From positions 62,001-126,000 of the forward strand of contig NZ_JACJUD010000008.1 in assembly GCF_014174475.1 (NCBI RefSeq): a stretch of 64,000 bases of DNA, given 5' to 3'. This document shows positions 23,086-31,155 of this stretch, piece by piece (position 1 is the first letter of the stretch; each line of letters opens with the position of its first letter). The translations under genes were made by a program, and so were the position numbers. Below the pieces are notes generated by a model. It searched no databases, had not been told where the DNA came from, and was given only the letters and a program-made list of their open reading frames with translations. This DNA comes from Aquipseudomonas ullengensis. GTDB taxonomy: Bacteria; Pseudomonadota; Gammaproteobacteria; Pseudomonadales; Pseudomonadaceae.

Positions 23086-23949
23086 ATGGCTCTACTGGAA
23101 GGAAAAGTCGCGATCATTACCGGTGCCGGGCGTGGCCTGGGTGCCACCTATGCACAACTCTTGGCGGCCGAGGGTGCGGCCGTGGTGGTCAACGACCTGG
23201 GGCGTGACGAGAACGGCAACTACACCGCTGAAGCGGTGGTCGCTACCGTACGTGAAGCCGGCGGCCGCGCCGTGGCGCATACCCAGGACATCTCCACGGC
23301 GGAAGGCGGTCAGTCGCTGCTGGCCACCGCCCTGGGTGAGTTCGGTCGTGCCGATATCCTGATCAACAACGCTGGGATCCTGCGCGACAAGTCTTTCCTC
23401 AAGCTGGAGGAAGGCGACTGGGATGCGGTTATCAAGGTCAACCTGAAGAGCATGTACGCCGTCACCCAGCCCGTTTTTGCCTGGATGAAGGAAAACGGCG
23501 GTGGGGTGATCGTCAATACCTCGTCCACCTCTGGTTTGGTGGGTAACTTCGGGCAGAGCAACTATGCCGCTTCCAAGTGCGGTGCCTGGGGCCTCTCCAA
23601 TGTGCTGGCCATCGAAGGTGCCAAGTTCGGCGTGCGCGTTTGGACTCTTGCCCCTGCCGCCGTTTCCGCCCTCACGGCGCCGCTGATGGACGAAGTCACC
23701 AAGGCCCAGATGGCGCCTGAGCATGTGGCCCAAGTGGTGCTTTACATGGTCAGCGAACTGTCCGGCCAGCGTACCGGCCACTGCCTGTTCGCCTCCGGCC
23801 AGAGCGTGCGCGAGCTGAAGCTGCTGTCCGCTGAAGGCATCCCCGGTGGTGGCAAGGACGCGGCATTCGACGCCCGCAGCCTGGCTGCGGCCGAGGACAA
23901 GGTTTTCCGCCCAGAGGCAGCGCTGACCATCATGGACTTCGCCAAGTAA
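23086..23949 (+). CDS. MFE-2-like short-chain dehydrogenase
   Basis: A 287-residue SDR with TGAGRGLGATYAQLLAAEGAAVVVNDLGRDENG, NNAGILRDKSF, the TSSTSGLVGNFGQ Ser and the NYAASK Tyr/Lys pair. As in MFE-2 there is a C-terminal extension (GGGKDAAFDARSLAAAEDKVFRPEAALT). It probably oxidises a (3R)-hydroxyacyl-CoA with NAD. It starts at the ATG at 23086 with TCGGAGAC upstream and is followed 42 bp later by the SCP-x-type thiolase on the same strand. It is divergent from hydratase-2 across the reference operator. Confidence 0.9.
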   Translation: MALLEGKVAIITGAGRGLGATYAQLLAAEGAAVVVNDLGRDENGNYTAEAVVATVREAGGRAVAHTQDISTAEGGQSLLATALGEFGRADILINNAGILRDKSFLKLEEGDWDAVIKVNLKSMYAVTQPVFAWMKENGGGVIVNTSSTSGLVGNFGQSNYAASKCGAWGLSNVLAIEGAKFGVRVWTLAPAAVSALTAPLMDEVTKAQMAPEHVAQVVLYMVSELSGQRTGHCLFASGQSVRELKLLSAEGIPGGGKDAAFDARSLAAAEDKVFRPEAALTIMDFAK

Positions 23950-23991
23950 CAGCCCCACAGATGCGGGGCGAATGGCCCCAGGGAGTTCAAT

Positions 23992-25179
23992 ATGAGCAAC
24001 AAGGTACTGGTCGCCGGCGTGGGGATGGTCAAGTTCACCAAGCCCGGCAAGAGCGAAATGTACGACGTAATGGGCGGCGATGCCGCTGCCCTGGCACTGG
24101 AGGATGCAGGCATCGCCTATTCCGCTGTGCAGCAGGCCTATGCCGGCTTCGTCGCCGGTGATACCTGCTCCGGGCAAACTGCGCTGTACCGCGTGGGAAT
24201 CACCGGTATTCCGGTGATCAACGTCAACAACGCCTGTGCCAGCGGTTCTTCTGCTTTGTTCCTGGCGCGCCAGGCCGTGGCCAGCGGTATGGTCGATGTG
24301 GCACTGGCCGTCGGCTTCGAGCAGATGAATCCAGGCGCCATGTCCACCGGTGACGCTGCGCTGCGCACACCGATCACGGTGAAGATCGACGAGGCGGTGC
24401 GCAAGATCCGTGGCTGGGACGACAACGCCCCCAGTGGCCCCCAGTACTTCGGCGGTGCCGGTGCCGAATATCTGGAAAAGTACAACGTGTCCGCCGAGTT
24501 GTTCGGGCGTGTCTCGGTCAAGGCGCGCAGCCATGCCTTGCGTAACCCCTATGCGCTGTTCACCGAGCCCCTGACCCTGGAACAGGTCATGACTTCGCCG
24601 CAGATCTTCGGGCCGGTCACTCGCCTCATGTGCTGCCCTCCGACCTGCGGCGCGGCTGCTGTGGTGGTGGTTTCCGAGGCCTACGCGCGCAAGCACGGGC
24701 TGGGCAACAGCGTGGAGATCGCCGGCATGGGTCTGACAACCGATACGTCGGATAGCTTCGAGTCCGGCAGCATGCTCAATGTCGTCGGCGCTGGCATGAC
24801 CCGCCGTGCAGCCGCCCAGGCATACGAGCAAGCAGGCGTGGGGGCGGACGACATCGATGTGGTCGAGTTGCACGACTGTTTCTCGCCCAACGAAGTCATC
24901 ACCTACGAAGCGCTCGGGTTGTGCGAGGAGGGTGGGGCAGAGCGGTTCGTCATCGACGGGCAGAACACCTACGGCGGTCGCGTGGTCACCAACCCATCGG
25001 GTGGCTTGCTGTCCAAGGGGCACCCGCTGGGCGCCACAGGCCTGGCCCAGATCGCTGAATTGACCTGGCATTTGCGCGGTCAAGCCGGCGAACGCCAGGT
25101 GGAGAACGCGCGTATCGCGCTGCAGCACAACATCGGGCTGGGAGGCGCCGGGGTGGTCACCATCCTCAAGCGCATCTGA
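23992..25179 (+). CDS. SCP-x-like thiolase (lipid-transfer-type acyl-CoA thiolase)
   Basis: A 395-residue thiolase of the SCP-x/lipid-transfer group, which cleaves branched or sterol-side-chain 3-ketoacyl-CoAs. The nucleophile is the Cys in NNACASGSSALF near residue 83, the His motif is VELHDCFSPNE, and LLSKGHPLGATGLAQ lies near the end. The Cys separates it from Ltp2-type aldolases, which lack it. It starts at the ATG at 23992 after GGGAGTTCAAT. It follows the MFE-2-like SDR and precedes folE by 60 bp. The DUF35-type protein at 30585-30953 could be a partner, as DUF35 domains often pair with such thiolases (family knowledge). Confidence 0.92.
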   Translation: MSNKVLVAGVGMVKFTKPGKSEMYDVMGGDAAALALEDAGIAYSAVQQAYAGFVAGDTCSGQTALYRVGITGIPVINVNNACASGSSALFLARQAVASGMVDVALAVGFEQMNPGAMSTGDAALRTPITVKIDEAVRKIRGWDDNAPSGPQYFGGAGAEYLEKYNVSAELFGRVSVKARSHALRNPYALFTEPLTLEQVMTSPQIFGPVTRLMCCPPTCGAAAVVVVSEAYARKHGLGNSVEIAGMGLTTDTSDSFESGSMLNVVGAGMTRRAAAQAYEQAGVGADDIDVVELHDCFSPNEVITYEALGLCEEGGAERFVIDGQNTYGGRVVTNPSGGLLSKGHPLGATGLAQIAELTWHLRGQAGERQVENARIALQHNIGLGGAGVVTILKRI

Positions 25180-25239
25180 GGTCAGGGCGCCTGGCGGTTG
25201 CCGGGCGCCTATCCAATGTAATCAGTGGGAGAGACGCAG

Positions 25240-25797
25240 ATGAGCGAACCCATGACCCAGCATTACCGGGAAATCCTGCTCGGCGTTGGCGAGAACCCCG
25301 CCCGCGAAGGCCTGCTCGATACCCCCAAACGCGCGGCCAAGGCCATGCAGTTCCTCTGCAACGGCTACCAGAAGACCCTGGCTGAAATCGTCAATGGCGC
25401 GTTGTTCGAGTCGGACAACGACGAGATGGTGATCGTCAAGGAGATCGAGCTTTATTCCCTTTGTGAACACCACCTGCTGCCCTTCATCGGCAAGGCCCAC
25501 GTGGCCTATATCCCCACGGGGAAGGTGCTGGGGCTGTCCAAGGTGGCGCGCATCGTCGACATGTACGCCCGGCGCCTGCAGATCCAGGAGAACCTCACCC
25601 GGCAGATCGCCGACGCCATCCAGCAGGTAACCGGTGCCGCTGGCGTCGCCGTGGTCATCGAGGCCCAGCACATGTGCATGATGATGCGCGGAGTGGAAAA
25701 GCAGAATTCTCAGATGCTCACCTCTGTAATGCTCGGTGCCTTCCGTGAGTCGCAGAACACTCGCTCCGAGTTCCTCCAGCTGATAGGACGAAAGTAG
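25240..25797 (+). CDS. folE: GTP cyclohydrolase I
   Basis: A 185-residue FolE, converting GTP to dihydroneopterin triphosphate. The zinc ligands Cys and His are in LYSLCEHHLLPFIGKAHV and the second Cys in EAQHMCMMMRGVEKQNS. The text is close to what I recall of P. aeruginosa FolE1. I start at the ATG at 25240 with GGGAGAGA upstream rather than 25225. The next gene, folX, starts 3 bp after the stop, so the pair makes dihydromonapterin precursors. Its place among acyl-CoA genes looks like a housekeeping pair left inside or joined to the cluster. Confidence 0.96.
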   Translation: MSEPMTQHYREILLGVGENPAREGLLDTPKRAAKAMQFLCNGYQKTLAEIVNGALFESDNDEMVIVKEIELYSLCEHHLLPFIGKAHVAYIPTGKVLGLSKVARIVDMYARRLQIQENLTRQIADAIQQVTGAAGVAVVIEAQHMCMMMRGVEKQNSQMLTSVMLGAFRESQNTRSEFLQLIGRK

Positions 25798-25800
25798 CGA

Positions 25801-26172
25801 ATGCCTGGCCTGAAGCCCGGGATGGCGCGCATCCGCGTCAAGGACCTGCGCCTGCGTACCTACATAGGCATCAAGGAGGAGGAAATCCTCAATAAGCAGG
25901 ATGTGCTGATCAACCTGACCTTCCTCTACTCAGCCACCGAGGCGGTGCGTGACAACGATATCGACCACGCGCTGAATTACCGCACCATCACCAAGGCGGT
26001 GATCCGCCACGTCGAGGAAAATCGCTTCGCCCTGCTCGAGCGCCTGACCCAGGAGCTGCTCGACCTGGTGATGGGCAACCCGGCCGTGCACTACGCCGAA
26101 GTGGAAGTCGACAAGCTACACGCCCTGCGTTTCGCCGAGTCGGTCTCGATCACCCTGGCTAGTGAGCGCTGA
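25801..26172 (+). CDS. folX: Dihydroneopterin triphosphate 2'-epimerase
   Basis: A 123-residue member of the FolB/FolX fold. MARIRVKDLRLRTYIGIKEEEILNKQDVLIN and DHALNYRTITKAVIRHVEENRFALLERLTQE are close to the FolX I recall from P. aeruginosa. It makes the monapterin branch used as cofactor for phenylalanine hydroxylase in pseudomonads. It is translated directly after folE. A hairpin region lies about 30 bp downstream. Confidence 0.92.
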   Translation: MPGLKPGMARIRVKDLRLRTYIGIKEEEILNKQDVLINLTFLYSATEAVRDNDIDHALNYRTITKAVIRHVEENRFALLERLTQELLDLVMGNPAVHYAEVEVDKLHALRFAESVSITLASER

Positions 26173-26201
26173 ACGGATCAGCCGCGCGCGCGATGCTGTA
26201 G

Positions 26202-26243
26202 GTCGGGCTGAGCTCCAAGCCCGACACCCTGGGCTTGGAGCTC
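26202..26243. repeat. Two mutually exclusive hairpins after folX
   Basis: GTCGGGCT (26202-26209) can pair with AGCCCGAC (26218-26225). GAGCTCCAAGCCC (26210-26222) can pair over 13 bp with GGGCTTGGAGCTC (26231-26243). The two stems share bases, so only one can form at a time. There is no T run. It lies between convergent folX and an acyl-CoA dehydrogenase gene and may act as terminator or transcript end. Confidence 0.6.
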
Positions 26244-26334
26244 GAGGTGGTTGGACTTCGCCGGTTCCGCGCCAATCGACGCGTCTCTGGTCCGCCGCCC
26301 GACTCCCTCCTAGGCGGAGGGAGTGCTGCTCCTA

Positions 26335-27390
26335 TCAAGCGCCGACAGGCGCAGTCAGTTGTGGCCAAAGGTGGTCCCCACGCTGCGCCAGCACCTCACG
26401 GCCAATCCGTTCCGACCACCAATGCTCGCTGCCGGCCTCAGCCCGCCACTGCCAGAGGCGACGGGTGTAGTAGTGCAGGCTGTGCTCGTCGGTCACGCCG
26501 ATGGCGCCGAACACCTGGTGGGCGATAGCCGCCGCGCGGGTGGCGGCTCGGCCAATCAGACTCTTGGCCACGGCGGCGCCGTAGCTGGCGTTGTCGGCAT
26601 CTATCTGGCGAGCCGCATAAAGGCCGGCGACCTGCGCGGCGGCGGCCTGGGAAGCGAGCTCCGCGATCATCTGCTGGATTGCTTGGAACTTGCCGATGGG
26701 CTTGCCGAACTGCACGCGGGTATTGGCGTACTCCACGCAAAGGTCCAGTACCCTGGCCAGGGCTCCGGCCATTTGCATGCTGCGCAGCGCGGCAAGGTGC
26801 GGGCGCAGTCCCAACTCGTCGAGGAAGGGAGCTTCGGCAGTTTGCAGCGGCAGGACACCGTCTAGTTCGAAGCTCGCGCAGGGCAAGCGGTCGAGCGTTT
26901 CGGTGGCCTGCTGGCGCCCAGCGTCGGCGCACACCAGGCAGAGGTGCATGACACCATCGTGCATGGCGGCGACCAGCACATGACCGGCTACCGGAAGCCA
27001 GCTCAGCTGGGCGTCCTGGCCGTGCAGCCTGCCCTGGGCGTCCAATTCGAAGATTTTGTCGGAGAGCGCGAGCATGCCTTCCGGTACTTCCAGTCCTGCG
27101 CGGGAGAGCGCCCAGGCAGCAATGCTGGTTTCGCCTACAGGAACAGGAACGGCATGCACGCCGCAGAGGCGCAGCACCGGTTCGCTCTCTGCCCAGCCTA
27201 GGCCAGCGCCACCGGCGTCCTCGCCGCTGAGGGCGAGAGTGATGCCCATGGCTTCGATTTCCTGCCAGAGGTTGCTGTCCAGTTGGCCGTCTTCGGCACG
27301 CACCCAGGTGTCACGGTCGATACGGTCGGTGAACAGACGTTGGACCTGCTCGGCGAGCATTTCGCTGATGTTCATTTCGCTGCTACTCAT
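26335..27390 (-). CDS. Acyl-CoA dehydrogenase subunit (short, partner type)
   Basis: A 351-residue ACAD-fold protein, shorter than normal. Core helices show ARVLDLCVEYANTRVQFGKPIGKFQAIQQMIAEL, and the end has HQVFGAIGVTDEHSLHYYTRRLWQWRAEAGSEHWW. It overlaps the stop of the larger ACAD gene by ATGA, so the two are translationally coupled. Paired small/large ACADs that form alpha2-beta2 tetramers are known in steroid side-chain degradation (FadE/ChsE family). This pair fits that layout; which subunit carries the base is not clear to me. It is the last gene of a five-gene minus-strand operon. Confidence 0.88.
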   Translation of the reverse strand: MSSSEMNISEMLAEQVQRLFTDRIDRDTWVRAEDGQLDSNLWQEIEAMGITLALSGEDAGGAGLGWAESEPVLRLCGVHAVPVPVGETSIAAWALSRAGLEVPEGMLALSDKIFELDAQGRLHGQDAQLSWLPVAGHVLVAAMHDGVMHLCLVCADAGRQQATETLDRLPCASFELDGVLPLQTAEAPFLDELGLRPHLAALRSMQMAGALARVLDLCVEYANTRVQFGKPIGKFQAIQQMIAELASQAAAAQVAGLYAARQIDADNASYGAAVAKSLIGRAATRAAAIAHQVFGAIGVTDEHSLHYYTRRLWQWRAEAGSEHWWSERIGREVLAQRGDHLWPQLTAPVGA

Positions 27391-28547
27391 TTCAGTCCTA
27401 GCCCCTTGGCAATGATGCCGCGCAGGATTTCCCGGGTGCCGCCACGCAGGGAGAAGGAGGGCGCGTTCTGCACCAGGAACGCCTGGAGTTCGCTGAGCCG
27501 ATCCTCGGCGACTATGTTGGACGAACAGTCCAGCAGCTCGCGGACCAGGTCCGGCATGCGCTGTTCATGGAGGTTGCCGAGGTCTTTCACCAGTGCAGCT
27601 TCCTTGGCAGGGGAATGGCCGTCCTGCAGTTGCCCGACGATGGATAGGGACATCTCCCGCAGCACGGCGAGCTCGGCCACAGCTTCGCCCAGGCGGCGGG
27701 CGGCGAGACGATCGTCGGTGCCGGTATTGCGCAGGGCGTCGATGGTCAGTGGAAGCAGTGGGAAGGCGCTCATGTAGCGGTCCGGCTGGCTACGCTCGAA
27801 AGCCAACTCGCCACTGGCCTGTGCCCATCCATCACCTTCGCGGCCGACCAGCATGTCGTCGGGAACGAAGACGTTATCGAAGGTCACTTCGTTGAAGTGG
27901 GCTTCCCCGGTCAGGTCATGAATCGGGCGAACTTCGATGCCGGAAGCGTGCATGTCGATGATGAACTGTGACAGGCCTTTGTGCTTTTCAGTGTCGGCTT
28001 GGCCGCCCGTGCGGAACAGGCCGATCATGAAGTCGCAGAGGTGCGCGTTGGTGGTCCACACCTTGCGCCCATTCAGGCGCCAGCCGCCCTCTACGCGTGT
28101 GGCGCGGGAGCGCAGGGACGCCAGGTCGGAACCCGAGTCCGGCTCGCTGAGGCCGATGCAGAATGAGGCTTCACCGCGTGCGATTAGTGGCAGAAAACGC
28201 TGGCGCTGGGTCTCGGTACCCAGGCGCAGCAATAACGGGCCGCTCTGGCGATCACCGAACCAATGGGCGCCCAGAGGGGCGCCGACGGCGAGCATCTCTT
28301 CAACCACCACATAGCGCTCCAGACCGGAGCGCTCGCGGCCGCCATAGGCTTTAGGCCAGGTCATGCCGATCCAGCCACGCTTGCCGACTTCGCGGCTGAA
28401 TTGGCGGTCGAACCCGGTCCAGGAGTGGCCGACCTTCCAGCCGGACCAGTCGCGTGAGGCCTCGGCCAGGAAGGTGCGGGCCTCCTGGCGCAGCGGTTCG
28501 AGAGTAGAGGGGAGTTGCAGGGGCTTGAAGCTGAATGCTGATGTCAC
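27387..28547 (-). CDS. Acyl-CoA dehydrogenase (large partner)
   Basis: A 386-residue acyl-CoA dehydrogenase giving 2-enoyl-CoA with electrons to ETF. The FAD/substrate motifs are GEASFCIGLSEPDSGSDLASLRSRA and GWRLNGRKVWTTNAHLCDFMIGLFRT, and the end shows FVQNAPSFSLRGGTREILRGIIAKGLGL with the Glu position of the family. The GTG at 28547 with GAGGGA upstream is the better start; the open frame to 28589 runs into the upstream CoA-transferase gene. It is coupled to the short ACAD downstream by an ATGA overlap. Confidence 0.9.
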   Translation of the reverse strand: MTSAFSFKPLQLPSTLEPLRQEARTFLAEASRDWSGWKVGHSWTGFDRQFSREVGKRGWIGMTWPKAYGGRERSGLERYVVVEEMLAVGAPLGAHWFGDRQSGPLLLRLGTETQRQRFLPLIARGEASFCIGLSEPDSGSDLASLRSRATRVEGGWRLNGRKVWTTNAHLCDFMIGLFRTGGQADTEKHKGLSQFIIDMHASGIEVRPIHDLTGEAHFNEVTFDNVFVPDDMLVGREGDGWAQASGELAFERSQPDRYMSAFPLLPLTIDALRNTGTDDRLAARRLGEAVAELAVLREMSLSIVGQLQDGHSPAKEAALVKDLGNLHEQRMPDLVRELLDCSSNIVAEDRLSELQAFLVQNAPSFSLRGGTREILRGIIAKGLGLK

Positions 28548-28557
28548 GGCAATTCCC

Positions 28558-29799
28558 TCAGATGACGTTGCGCTGGCGCAGTTCGGCAATGCGCTCGGCG
28601 GAGAGGCCCAGCCATTCGCCGAGCACTGCGTCCGTATGTTCGCCGATAGCCGGGGGCGCCTGCTTGTAGCGCACCGGAGTGGCGGAGAAGCGCATAGGGC
28701 TGGCAGCCGAACGCACCGTGCCGTTCAGCGGATGTTCCTGGACCACCACCATCTCGCGCTCGATTACGTGCGGATCCTGCTCCAGATCCTGCATGTCGTT
28801 GATCGGGCCGCAGGATACGGTGTTGGCATTCAGGTACTCGATCCATTGGGCCTTGGTGCGTCCACGCAGAGCCTCGGTGAGCTGTTGCGAGAGCTCCCGA
28901 CGGTTGGCCACGCGGGCGCCGTTCTTGGCGAACAGGGGATCTTCAATCCAGTCATCGCGGCCAACCGCCTTGGCCAGGCGGACGAACTCGCGATCGTTGA
29001 AGGTGGCGATCAGGATGAAGCCGTCATCCACCGGGTAGACCCCATAGGGCGAAGCACTGGGATGATCGTTGCCGGTCCGACCCAGTTCCTTGCCGCCGTT
29101 GAACCAGGCGGAGAAGGTGTTGAGCAGGGTGGCCATCTGGGCGTCGAACAGCGATACGTCGATATGCTGGCCTTCGCCACTGCTGTTGCGGTGATTCAGT
29201 GCGCCGAGAACACCAATGGCGGCGTAGAGGCCGGCGCAAATGTCCGCCACCGGAATGCCTACACGCATCGGTCCGTCACCCGGTTCGCCTTCGCGGTGGC
29301 CGGTGACCGACATGACCCCGGCCATGGCCTGGATCAGGTAGTCGTAGCCCGAGCGGTTAGCGTAGGGGCCGGTCTGGCCGAAGCCGGTGATGGAGCAGTA
29401 GATCAGGCGCGGGTTGATCTTGCGCAGCTCCTCGTAGCCCAGGCCGTACTTGGCCAGGGTGCCGGTGCGATAGTTTTCCAGCAACACGTCGCAATTGACC
29501 ACCATCTGGCGGATCAACTCGGCCCCTTCGGGCTGGGCGAAGTCCACAGTGATGGAGCGCTTGTTGCGATTGGCCGCCTGGCTATAGGTGGATTCCTGGT
29601 GTGGCTGGTTCTCCGTGCCCTTGATCCAAGGCGGGCCGATGCGGCGGATGTCGTCGCCTTCGCCCTGGCGCTCGACCTTGATTACATCGGCGCCAAGATC
29701 GGCGAGGATCTGTCCGGCGTAGGGGCCGGCGATCACTCGGGTCATGTCGAGAATGCGGATACCGCTGAGTACTTCAGGGGAGATGTCGTTCATGGTCAT
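28558..29799 (-). CDS. Class III (CaiB/BaiF) CoA-transferase
   Basis: A 413-residue family III CoA-transferase. It has GIRILDMTRVIAGPYAGQILADLGADVIKVE at the start, NRNKRSITVDFAQPEG, and the catalytic Asp in SGYDYLIQAMAGVMSVTG. It moves CoA between carboxylates, here probably activating the pathway acid or recycling CoA from an intermediate. Its start overlaps the upstream SDR stop (ATGA), and the next gene is the large ACAD. This places activation and first oxidation in one operon. Confidence 0.93.
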   Translation of the reverse strand: MTMNDISPEVLSGIRILDMTRVIAGPYAGQILADLGADVIKVERQGEGDDIRRIGPPWIKGTENQPHQESTYSQAANRNKRSITVDFAQPEGAELIRQMVVNCDVLLENYRTGTLAKYGLGYEELRKINPRLIYCSITGFGQTGPYANRSGYDYLIQAMAGVMSVTGHREGEPGDGPMRVGIPVADICAGLYAAIGVLGALNHRNSSGEGQHIDVSLFDAQMATLLNTFSAWFNGGKELGRTGNDHPSASPYGVYPVDDGFILIATFNDREFVRLAKAVGRDDWIEDPLFAKNGARVANRRELSQQLTEALRGRTKAQWIEYLNANTVSCGPINDMQDLEQDPHVIEREMVVVQEHPLNGTVRSAASPMRFSATPVRYKQAPPAIGEHTDAVLGEWLGLSAERIAELRQRNVI

Positions 29800-30575
29800 A
29801 CCGCGATGGTGTAGCCGCCATTGACCGAAAGGACCTGGCCAGTGATGTAGGAGGCGCCTTCGGAGAGCAGGAAGCAGACCGGCACCGAGACTTCCTCAGG
29901 AGAGGCGAAGCGGCCCAGGGCAATCTGCTGCATGTAGGTGTCGAGGAAGCGCGGATCGCTGCGGACCTTCTCGGTCATGGCGGTCTCCACCATGCCGAAG
30001 CACACGGCATTGGCGCGCACGCCGTACTTGGCCCATTCGCGCGCGGCGGTCATGGCCATGCCGAACATGCCGGACTTGGCTGCCGAGTAGTTGATCTGGC
30101 CCAGGCTGCCACGGCGCCCAGCGTCCGAGGAGATGAACACGATGGCGCCGGGTGCTTGGTCACCGGCCTTGCTGCGCTCGATCAAATGACGGCCAACTGC
30201 CTGGGTGAACAGGAAGGAGCCGGTCAGGTGTACGTCGAGCACCAGTTGCCATTGCTCCAGAGTCATCTTCTCGATCATTGCCGGGCGGCCGATACCCGCG
30301 TTGTTGACCAGGCCGTGGACCGCGCCGAAGCGGGTGATGGCCTGCTCCACTGCACGTTGAACGAAATCGGCGTCGGACACGCCGCCGGCCAGCGGCAGGT
30401 AGCGCTCGCCCAGCTCATCGGCTGCCGTTTGCAGCGCCTCGCCATTGAGATCCACCGCGGCCACATTGCCGCCCAGCTCGATGACCAGGCGGGCAATGCC
30501 CAGGCCGATCCCTTGCCCGGCGCCGGTGATGATGATGGTACGTCCCTCGAGAGACATCGGATTCTTGTTGACCAT
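29796..30575 (-). CDS. Short-chain dehydrogenase/reductase
   Basis: A 259-residue classical SDR of the FabG type: TGAGQGIGLGIARLVIELGG, DLNGEALQ (acidic, NAD-like), NNAGIGRPAM, SSDAGRRGSLGQ with the Ser, INYSAAKSG with Tyr/Lys, and the typical ending SYITGQVLSVNGGYTIAV. It is the second gene after the OB-fold protein in the operon. A hydroxyacyl-CoA or a ring alcohol are possible substrates; sequence alone does not decide. Confidence 0.9.
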   Translation of the reverse strand: MVNKNPMSLEGRTIIITGAGQGIGLGIARLVIELGGNVAAVDLNGEALQTAADELGERYLPLAGGVSDADFVQRAVEQAITRFGAVHGLVNNAGIGRPAMIEKMTLEQWQLVLDVHLTGSFLFTQAVGRHLIERSKAGDQAPGAIVFISSDAGRRGSLGQINYSAAKSGMFGMAMTAAREWAKYGVRANAVCFGMVETAMTEKVRSDPRFLDTYMQQIALGRFASPEEVSVPVCFLLSEGASYITGQVLSVNGGYTIAV

Positions 30576-30584
30576 GATGTTCGC

Positions 30585-30953
30585 CTAGTTGCTGTGGGGG
30601 TCGAAAACGACGAAGAACTGCTCCGGGTCGGCGCTGATGCGCGCCTTGACCCGCAAGCCAATGCTCACCTGCTCGGCCGGAAGGCCCTCGACACGGGACA
30701 TCAGGCGTGGGCCTTCATCCAGGTCGACCAAGGTGACTGTGTAGGGCTCGGTCGGAGGTTTGGGGCGCACCACGGTGACCGCATAGACCGTACCCAGGCC
30801 TGAGGCCTCCACCCATTCCAGGTCAGTGGCTCCGGTGCCGGGTTCCAGTACCCGCGGATAGAAGAAGTGACGCTGGCTGGATTGGCTGCGCTGGAGCATG
30901 AATCGCCCCTGCTTGAGGAACCCTTGAAATTCGAGATCGGGGCATAGGGCCAT
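30585..30953 (-). CDS. DUF35-type OB-fold protein lacking zinc-ribbon cysteines
   Basis: A 122-residue protein with the DUF35 OB-fold (GLGTVYAVTVVRPKPPTEPYTVTLVDLDEGPRLMSRVEGL, then VKARISADPEQFFVVFDP). These proteins bind acyl-CoA and partner thiolases or aldolases. The N-terminal zinc ribbon is recognisable in spacing (SQRHFFYPRVLEPGTGATDLEW), but its usual four cysteines are gone; the only Cys is in ALCPDLEF. I start at the ATG at 30953 because the reading three codons upstream begins with TTG. It is the first gene of the SDR/CoA-transferase/ACAD operon and is divergent from the MFS exporter. Confidence 0.82.
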   Translation of the reverse strand: MALCPDLEFQGFLKQGRFMLQRSQSSQRHFFYPRVLEPGTGATDLEWVEASGLGTVYAVTVVRPKPPTEPYTVTLVDLDEGPRLMSRVEGLPAEQVSIGLRVKARISADPEQFFVVFDPHSN

Positions 30954-31004
30954 GGTGTGCAATCCCTGGTGGGCGCCTGGAGTCTGCTTGCTGGCGCCGG
31001 GTTA

Positions 31005-31091
31005 AAACTGTCTAGTTGTATTTCTTCTGCTCGCCATGATGCCGTGTTGACTAGGCCTTGCTTAAGGTGAAAACTGGCGATCAGTTAGTTT
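31005..31091. promoter_or_regulatory. Predicted operator region, copy 4 (weak, two sites)
   Basis: Between the divergent OB-fold protein operon and the MFS gene lie two weaker copies. 31005-31025 keeps the left half AACTGTC (11 of 21 matches). 31071-31091 keeps outer arms AACTG and AGTT (12 of 21). Each alone is marginal; together and in this place they are consistent with the other copies. Confidence 0.4.
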
Positions 31092-31155
31092 TTAATATGC
31101 GGGCATTCAAGCGGCGAGTCAAGCCGAGGCCGCTTTCGCAGAAATGGGACACCCG

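Noticed and set aside
23092..25128. Minus-strand open frame of about 680 codons across the SDR and thiolase
   Set aside because: Spans two genes and their gap with no ribosome site or family match.
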